Source: Clarireedia homoeocarpa
Taxonomy: Eukaryota; Ascomycota; Leotiomycetes; Helotiales; Rutstroemiaceae
Length of the DNA stretch: 64,000 bases
Reading direction: 5' to 3'
Assembly (NCBI GenBank): GCA_001465935.1
Contig: LNKV01000029.1
Span: 453,215 to 517,214 of the forward strand
Notes under the pieces: model-generated
What the model was told of the DNA's origin: nothing
The model's input: the letters and a program-made list of their open reading frames with translations, nothing else
Database searches by the model: none
Program-made: the position numbers and the translations under genes
Shown here: in pieces, positions 57,491 through 64,000 of the stretch
Numbering within the stretch: the stretch's first letter is position 1
How the letters are laid out: each line of letters starts with the position of its first letter

Positions 57491-60400
57491 TTACTCTTCA
57501 ATCTTGTACTCACCACTCGCGACTTCACACAGTTCCCTCGCTGATGCTCCACTCAAAACCTTCAATACAGGCAGACTTACCCCCACTTCCTTTAAGAACC
57601 AACTTCGAATCTCGACCGCAATCAATGAATCAATCCCCATTTGTGTCAACGGCGCATTCTCATCAATCGATCCGGGAACTGCTTGCAGAATAAGCTCTAA
57701 CTGTTTGGCGAAGCATTTTTGCATTGTCACCAAGACTTCCTCCTTCGTCTGCGCTTTCGCCAGCTGTTCCTTGGTTGGTGCCTCAACCTCGCCACCCGAC
57801 TCATTATCCTCTTTAACGGCATTATGCATTACGAATCCAAATCGAGGGTTAGCGTGCCAACGGGGCTTTTCGCGCTCATCTCCTGTTGACGGTGCGACCA
57901 TACCGATAGTGATTTCGGGACAACGATTGCTCTTCGGATCACCGGATTGGACAGCTTCGGATAATACTTGCAGGAACTCATGCTCGGGGATCGGCAGGTA
58001 GTTATAGCTTCTCAAGGCTGATTCTGTGAAACGTCCCGAGCGTTCTACATATCCCACGCCGAGAATCATACCAATGTGTATGACCGATGCGACTCCCCCA
58101 CGTTTGCGACGTTGCTCTGCCAGTGAAGACATGAACTATACATGGTTAGTCGATATTGATAATGCATAAAGAACACGAGTGTTACCATATTTGCTGCAGC
58201 ATAGTTTGATTGCCCAGGAATTCCGTTCACCGCAGCCAGACTCGAAAAAAGCACAAAGAAATCTAGCTCTAAACCAAATACTGCGTCAATATTTTCAGTA
58301 CTTAGAACCTTGGGACGAATGACACGTTCAAGCGCTTCGAAAGGCATGTCCGAGAATGGCTTGTCATCAAGGACCATGCAGCCGTTCATAACACCTGCAA
58401 TCGGGGGCATCGTCTTGCTGGCCTCTTCACGCAACTTGGTAACAGCTGCCCTGTCGGTGAAGTCGATAGCACACACGAGAACGGTGGCTCCCATTCTTTC
58501 TAGCTCTTGCTGCCATGGAGCGCCGGCTTTCACAGACCTATTAAGATTAGTATAGGTTTTAGCAGGAAACGTGTTATTTTATGTTCTTCCACACATGTGA
58601 TCAACTTACCGACTACCGATGATTAGATTTCTGGCTCCAGCTCCAATCATCCATCTGCATATAGATTGTCCCAGATCACCCGTTAGACCTGCCAATAGAT
58701 AGCTCTTGTTGCTGTTGAAGATGTGCTTTTGTGTGAAGGGTTTCACGTTGACTGTCAAGGTTGTGTTCTTCGTCCAGTGAAGGATGGCAAACGGAGAGAA
58801 GGATGAAATTTCGGCATTATGCAAGCTAGCGGCGAGTATGATTGAACTCTTTTCAATCTCTTTATTCGCTGTTGATTCTGCGTAGGACTGGGCTTCATTG
58901 AGGATTGCAGTAGGATTGTGCAATTGCGAGGGAATTGCCGATCGTGCATGTACGAAGTTGTTGACAGCCACGCAAAAAGAATTGGGAATAGCATCTCTGA
59001 TATGTCCACCTGTGCCACTAAAGTCAATGAATGAATTGGTTGAGCTTGGTAAAATTTCTCGGATGGCTCGTTTGGATAGCGATGGATGAATTCTTATCCA
59101 CTGCTGCATTGATGACGACGGTGATTCGATGCTTCCACCAAACACAACAGACTTGCCCAGAGGTACTGCTTGCGAAGATAATGCTTTTGCTAGCGCAACA
59201 CTGGGTTCATGGAGGAAAATTCCAGATGAGGCCTTGTTCAAAATTTCTTTTGCTAAAATAGCAGCCATGGCAAATTGTAGGTACTCAGCAGTGCTCTCCT
59301 TGGCTTGAACGATCCACTCTCTTGGGACATTGACCAGAGATTGGTTGGACATCGAAAAGGCAAGTACAGGTGACTTTTGATCCGAAGTTTCGTGTCCGAG
59401 GACGAGATATAGGAAGCCACCCGCGACTTTAACGGCGAACAATGAGGAGTATGACACTGATATTTCCACCTCGCTTTCTAAAGGAATTTGGGGTTCTTCT
59501 AAGATATCGAAATCGAAACGATTCCCGTCAGCTGAAGCCACTACAGCGACCTTATTTGAGCTTGAATCAATCTCCTTTGTGATTACCCGACGTGTGGCAT
59601 TGAGCTTGTCGTTGAGATCCTGGATCGGCTTCACTCGTGGAAGGAGCAGGCTTCCCCGTTCATAAACCATTTCCGGCTCAATAGACCACAGCAAACCATC
59701 CTTGCGGGTCTCCAAGCTTGTCGATAGCTCGAGCCGAACGAGTGTTTCGCCAATGATATTATTAACATCTTCTTTAGATGAAACATCCAAAAACTGTAGA
59801 CGCAGGTGTGGCATTTCAGAAATTATAGATCTTCCCAGTCCTACTATCATGTTTGCATGTGGCTCATCTGCCCGACAACCTGCAGTTACCCACAAAATGG
59901 ATTCAGCAGAATTGATGATGGCTTGCATGCCCTTGAAACGTTGCGGGTTCATCGCCTTGAATACTGGCTCATCCAAGTCTGCAACGCTTAAGACGGTGGT
60001 CCCGAAAGGGAACGTGAGCTCTGCAGCCTCTTCCCAGGAGGTGAAAACAGTACTTTTCCTCGTCTTCCACCCGGGGACATCTTTACTCAGACCCTCAATT
60101 AGAGACTTTGTGGCTGCAGTGGCACCACCGATCACCACGAGGTCTTTCCCTTCGGTTGATTTCAGCTGAAGTGGTTCTCGCAGTTTTTGGACGTCCTCAT
60201 CAAGGGCCTGTGATAGAATCACGGAGACCGTGTAACGTGACTTATCCTTGAAGTCATTTACGATAGAATCCACTCCCGAGAATCCTGTCTTTTTCAACAT
60301 TTCGTCCCATGCAGTCGGAGAAATGGTTGGGCGGTATGGCCGGCCATCCGCCCCTCCAAGCCACCACCCGGGTAAACCAGCCATCAGAAACCCGGTGCGT

Positions 60401-63400
60401 TCGAGATGCCCAGTACATTCCAAAAGACAAAGATACCCTCCTGGTTTGAGAAGCAATCGCACATTTGCCATAGTCTTCTCTAAGAACTCGGTCGCATGAA
60501 GGACATTTGATGCGACGATGACATCAAAGGAGTGGGCTTCATATCCTTGCTCTAAAGGATCTTTCTCGCAATTAAGCAGGCTGAATGTCATGCGGTCAGC
60601 ATAGTCTGCAAACACTTCTCTAGCCTTCATGAAAAATCCTGTCGAGATGTCTGTGAATGTGTAATGCGCGAATGCATCTCCAATGCCTTTGAAAATACCC
60701 TTTGTGGCGCCTCCTGTACCAGCTCCAATTTCCAAGACACGCATTTGAGGATAACGATGTCCGATCTTTTTCATTGCCTGGGTGACATATTTGTTCGACG
60801 TGGCCATTCCAATACCTTTGGTGTACAATCTGTCCAAAAGTCCATTTGGTAGCATGTGCTCCAACATTGTCGTTTTACCTCGGACAACATCTGGAAGATT
60901 ATTGCCGACAGCTTGCATCAATTCTAGATCGACACAATCTGGGTATTTGGACGCTAATGCCTTTAATTCCTCCAAATCATCGCAGTTCCACTCTGGCTTG
61001 ATGGAAGGGTGTGTAGCTGATGATACTTGCTCCATGACATGGTCGATCCAGTTGAATAACGGACGATGGTTTTCGGGCACTTCTTCAGGGCTAATCTCAG
61101 ACCTCAGGTGACGCATGAACGCATATGATAACCTTTCACCTAAGTCAACCATGTACAATTTTTCCGGATCATCGTCAAGTATTTCGGACTCAGAAACGAT
61201 GCCTGAAGAAATATCCCTCTCCCATACCGTTTTGAGGTACAATTGTCGATCTTGTGAGGGTCTTGCAGCTGTAAACGACTGCATCTGTAAGCCTTCAATT
61301 TGAATCTCCACCTCACCTGTCGCCGGATCAAAAACATCAATGTCGCCGACATAAGTGGCCGCATTGTTAGCCGTGGTTGGGGTAACTTCGGTGATGTAGC
61401 CATCTATTCCAGCCAGAGAAGTTTCCTTCTTGAATGCTGCTTCACATTGTGCAATGTTGAATTTCATCTTGGCAATTCTCCTGGGTAGATATGGTGTCCA
61501 GAAACGTCTAGTAATGTCAGTATGATACTTGTTTGGCATTCGGATAAATACTTACTCATCACCAGGACTCGCGTATGCTGCTAAAGTGGCATGCAAAGCC
61601 ATGTCCAGGAACGCCGGGTGTACCAACACTCCAGTATCCGATAAACAACGCCTACCCTCAAGTGAAGATATATGCATCCTGCGCCAACCCTTTTCAATAC
61701 CCCGAAAGATCCCAGTGAACTCTAGACCGACATTTGCCAAGCTATCATAAAATCTTTCAACGTTCATAGGGCCAAGAACTGGTCTAACAGAGCTACGGTT
61801 GCTCAAAACATCAGCTCTTTGTGCTCCGAAAGTCATCGAAATACGGCCAGAAAATATTTTGGACATGGGCTTTCCGCTTTGTGCAGCTGTACACCAGAAC
61901 TCGGCAGAAGCTTGCGTATCATTGTCTTTGCTCGATAGTCTGGGCTTCAAGGAAAAGATTACCTCTACGCTGGCATTGTTTTGCTCGAGATTGATGGCTC
62001 GTTCAATGTCGACGTCATGGAGCTCAACGAGCTGAATTGGTTTCCCATTGGCAAGCACTTTAGAAGATTCAAGTGCCATGGAACAATAAAATGCTGCCGG
62101 AACCAAAGTTTGTTGTTGAAATTTGTGACCCGAGACCCAAGGTAACTCGTCGAGCTTGAACATGTTTCTCCAGCGATATTCCATGTCTGTGTCGTCCACA
62201 ACTCTTACTCCCAAAAGCTCGTGGGGCGGTTCGACTCTATTCCGGTAGTTGCGTGAGTTGCGAGATTCGAACCAGAAAGCTCGACTATGGTCCCACGAGT
62301 ATGGTGGCAGATTCTTTAGAAGCTTGAGATGGGATAGATTTTCGACCGAGGTGACTGCAAGGTACCTTTTAAAACTTGCCACTCTCCCATCGATATGATT
62401 CCATAAGAATCCTAATGCGTTGGCAAAAGCAAGTGAATCATTTTCCCCACGGGACAGCGCTCCGGAATATGGAACAACCGAGCTGGTAGTGTGTTTGAAA
62501 GTCTGCGCCACTGGACCTTTCAGCGCCGGATGGGGCCCAACTTCAAGTGCGGCATCGAATGCACCATACTCTTTGGCCAATGTACTTGTGGCTTCGAAGA
62601 ATCTGACGGGGGAAATAAGATTGTCTATCCAGTATTCAGCTTCAAGCTCTGAGGAACTCTGAGACATATCCTGAACGTGCACACTAGATATCCAAGTGCA
62701 CGACGTTGTGCTGGGCTTGGGTAAGATCTTGCAAGCAAGCAGTGACTTCTTATACGGTTCAATGCAAGGCAGCATGTGGTTGGAATGATAAGCGGTATCC
62801 ACCTTCAAGAGACGAGCAAAGATACCCTTTGCATCGAGAGTTGCTTGTGCCTTCTGCACTGTGTCTTTGTTCCCACTCAAAGTTACGGTCTTAGGAGCGT
62901 TACTAGCTGCAATAGATACTTTTCCCTTGAACTCCTCGCCTTCACAGAACTCGACAGCTTCATGGAAGCTCAAACCAGCAGCCATCATTGCACCAGCCTC
63001 ACCACTCCTACCCTGTGCTAAATGTGCATGAAGGCCACGGTAGTAGGCTATTCGAATGGCATCGCTAGCACTCACTCGATCTGCAGCATACGCAGCACCG
63101 ATTTCTCCTGATGAATGTCCAACCACAGCATGGAATTTGATTCCGATTGCAGTCAAAACATCCACAAGGGCAATCTGCACAGCTGTGCAAAGAGGTTGTG
63201 AATACTCGGCTTTTCCAACAGATGATTTCTCAGCTGTTGCCATGATCTCTTCCCTTAATGACCACCTTGGGGCGTCTGGAAGAGCGCTCAAAGACTTATC
63301 TAGGTCATCAATTGTTTGAGCAAACAGAGATATATTGAGAAGCAACTGCTTTCCCATCTCCGGCCATTGCGCACCTTGGCCTGTAAACACACCCAGTATC

Positions 63401-64000
63401 TTTCGTGAACAGTTACTGTTAACGTTCGAAGTTCGAGTGCCAACAGCTAGACTTGGGTTGTCTTCTTTAGCGATCAATACTTTCTCCAACTGGTCGAGAA
63501 GATCACTCGTGCTAGAAGCGACATATGAAGCTTTGACCGGGAGAATGCTTCGTCGCAGCAACGAATAACCCAAGTCCAGCACATCCAATTCGTTGTCTGC
63601 AACGTAGTCACTCAGGTTAGCGATGTTCTGTATCAATGAATCTTCAGAAGTTGCTGATATGGTGAAAGGAATTGGTGATAGTGACCCCAAAGGTCGTGAG
63701 GGCTGCGAAGGTGCTTGATAGCTTTCCAGAATGGCGTGTGCGTTAGTACCACCAAAGCCAAAGGAATTAACACTGGCACGAAGAGGACCTTCAGTCCTAG
63801 GCCATGGTACAGGTGCTGTAGGAATCTTTAGGTGCTCGATGAATGGACTGATGGCTGGGTTGAGGTTGTTGAAATGAAGATTAGGTGGTATTATCTTTTC
63901 TCTTATGGCCAATCCGGCTTTTATTACACCTGCTAGTCCAGCAGCACCTTCTAAGTGGCCGATCACGGTTTTGATAGAACCCACGTGGAGTTGTGCGTCG
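57491..64000 (-). CDS. BOA6: Highly reducing polyketide synthase with methyltransferase, probable BOA6 (5' end beyond window)
   Basis: Iterative synthase; likely makes the C-methylated core of botcinic acid. Exons visible on the minus strand: 61556 to the window edge, 58610–61507, 58186–58537, 57491–58135, together about 2,110 residues; some 290 N-terminal residues, including the ketosynthase Cys, are outside. In order: end of ketosynthase (KTVIGHLEGAAG, NSFGFGGTNAHAI), acyltransferase (FTGQGAQWPEMG, GHSSGEIGAAYAA), dehydratase (HKFQQQTLVP, HPAFLDMALH), C-methyltransferase (LEIGAGTGG, SNVLHAT), degenerate enoylreductase region without a GxGxxG site, ketoreductase (GLTGDLGQS, SSLAAVNGIPGQSNYAAAN) and acyl carrier (QMGIDSLIAVE). 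The Gly of the dehydratase HxxxGxxxxP motif is Gln here. There is no release domain, which fits the separate thioesterase. Domain order is like LovB without its terminal condensation domain. Confidence 0.86.

Noticed and set aside
57429..58001. 190-codon frame on the plus strand
   Set aside because: Antisense to the ketoreductase and acyl-carrier end of BOA6.
59702..60169. 155-codon plus-strand frame inside BOA6
   Set aside because: Antisense to the methyltransferase–reductase linker region of the synthase.

Overview
The window is nuclear DNA of a filamentous ascomycete. Genes are dense with short GT–AG introns (about 45–80 bases, CTAAC-type branch sites). There is an intron-bearing nuclear tRNA, a fungal-type Zn(II)2Cys6 regulator, highly reducing polyketide synthases and RIP-like decayed transposons. 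The gene content and order on the right match, from memory and without a database search, the botcinic acid cluster of Botrytis. I therefore read it as Botrytis or a close Sclerotiniaceae relative. The cluster is shown in the order BOA13 – repeat block – BOA12 – BOA11 – BOA10 – BOA9 – BOA8 – BOA7 – BOA6.

Layout. 1–4.7 kb: gene-poor, simple repeats, one tRNA-Met with an intron. 4.8–16.0 kb: ordinary genes, namely a secreted rhamnogalacturonase-like GH28 enzyme with ten exons, an Alb1-like ribosome-biogenesis protein, the BAR-domain protein Rvs161/Hob3, a secreted GPI-type cell-wall protein with an internal duplication, a Ytp1-like membrane protein, a peptidyl-tRNA hydrolase and a MARVEL four-helix membrane protein. 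16.0–19.3 kb: no gene seen. 19.3–23.1 kb: a secreted HExxH (M35-type) metallopeptidase and a HtrL/YibB-like glycosyltransferase-type protein. 24.5–28.3 kb: nested transposons (a decayed Fot1/pogo element split by a short-LTR insertion and by a Tc1/mariner element with clear inverted repeats and TA target site). 28.6–28.7 kb: a minisatellite. 29.1–31.2 kb: a secreted intradiol-dioxygenase-like protein facing a UstYa-family protein. 31.8–33.4 kb: a broken ankyrin-repeat gene. 35.0–36.7 kb: the cluster regulator BOA13. 36.7–39.9 kb: a graveyard of several MITE families. 39.9–64.0 kb: the biosynthetic genes.

How the cluster should work. BOA6 (cut by the window end; KS-AT-DH-MT-inactive ER-KR-ACP) has the domains expected for a C-methylated, non-enoyl-reduced core. 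BOA9 (KS-AT-DH-no MT-active ER-KR-ACP) has those expected for the unmethylated, partly saturated side-chain acid. Neither ends in a release domain, so the free-standing thioesterase BOA10 and the acyltransferase BOA11 are natural candidates for release and ester formation. The P450 BOA7 and the membrane-fused flavin monooxygenase BOA8 would oxidise the product. BOA12 is of unknown function and BOA13 is the probable regulator. A short motif, TCGGG–1 or 2 bases–CCC or a one-base variant, occurs upstream of every cluster gene whose promoter is inside the window except BOA13 itself. It is offered as a candidate regulator site.

Exon joins were made by eye from splice signals, reading frame and expected family motifs. 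They preserve frame throughout, but no transcript data were available.
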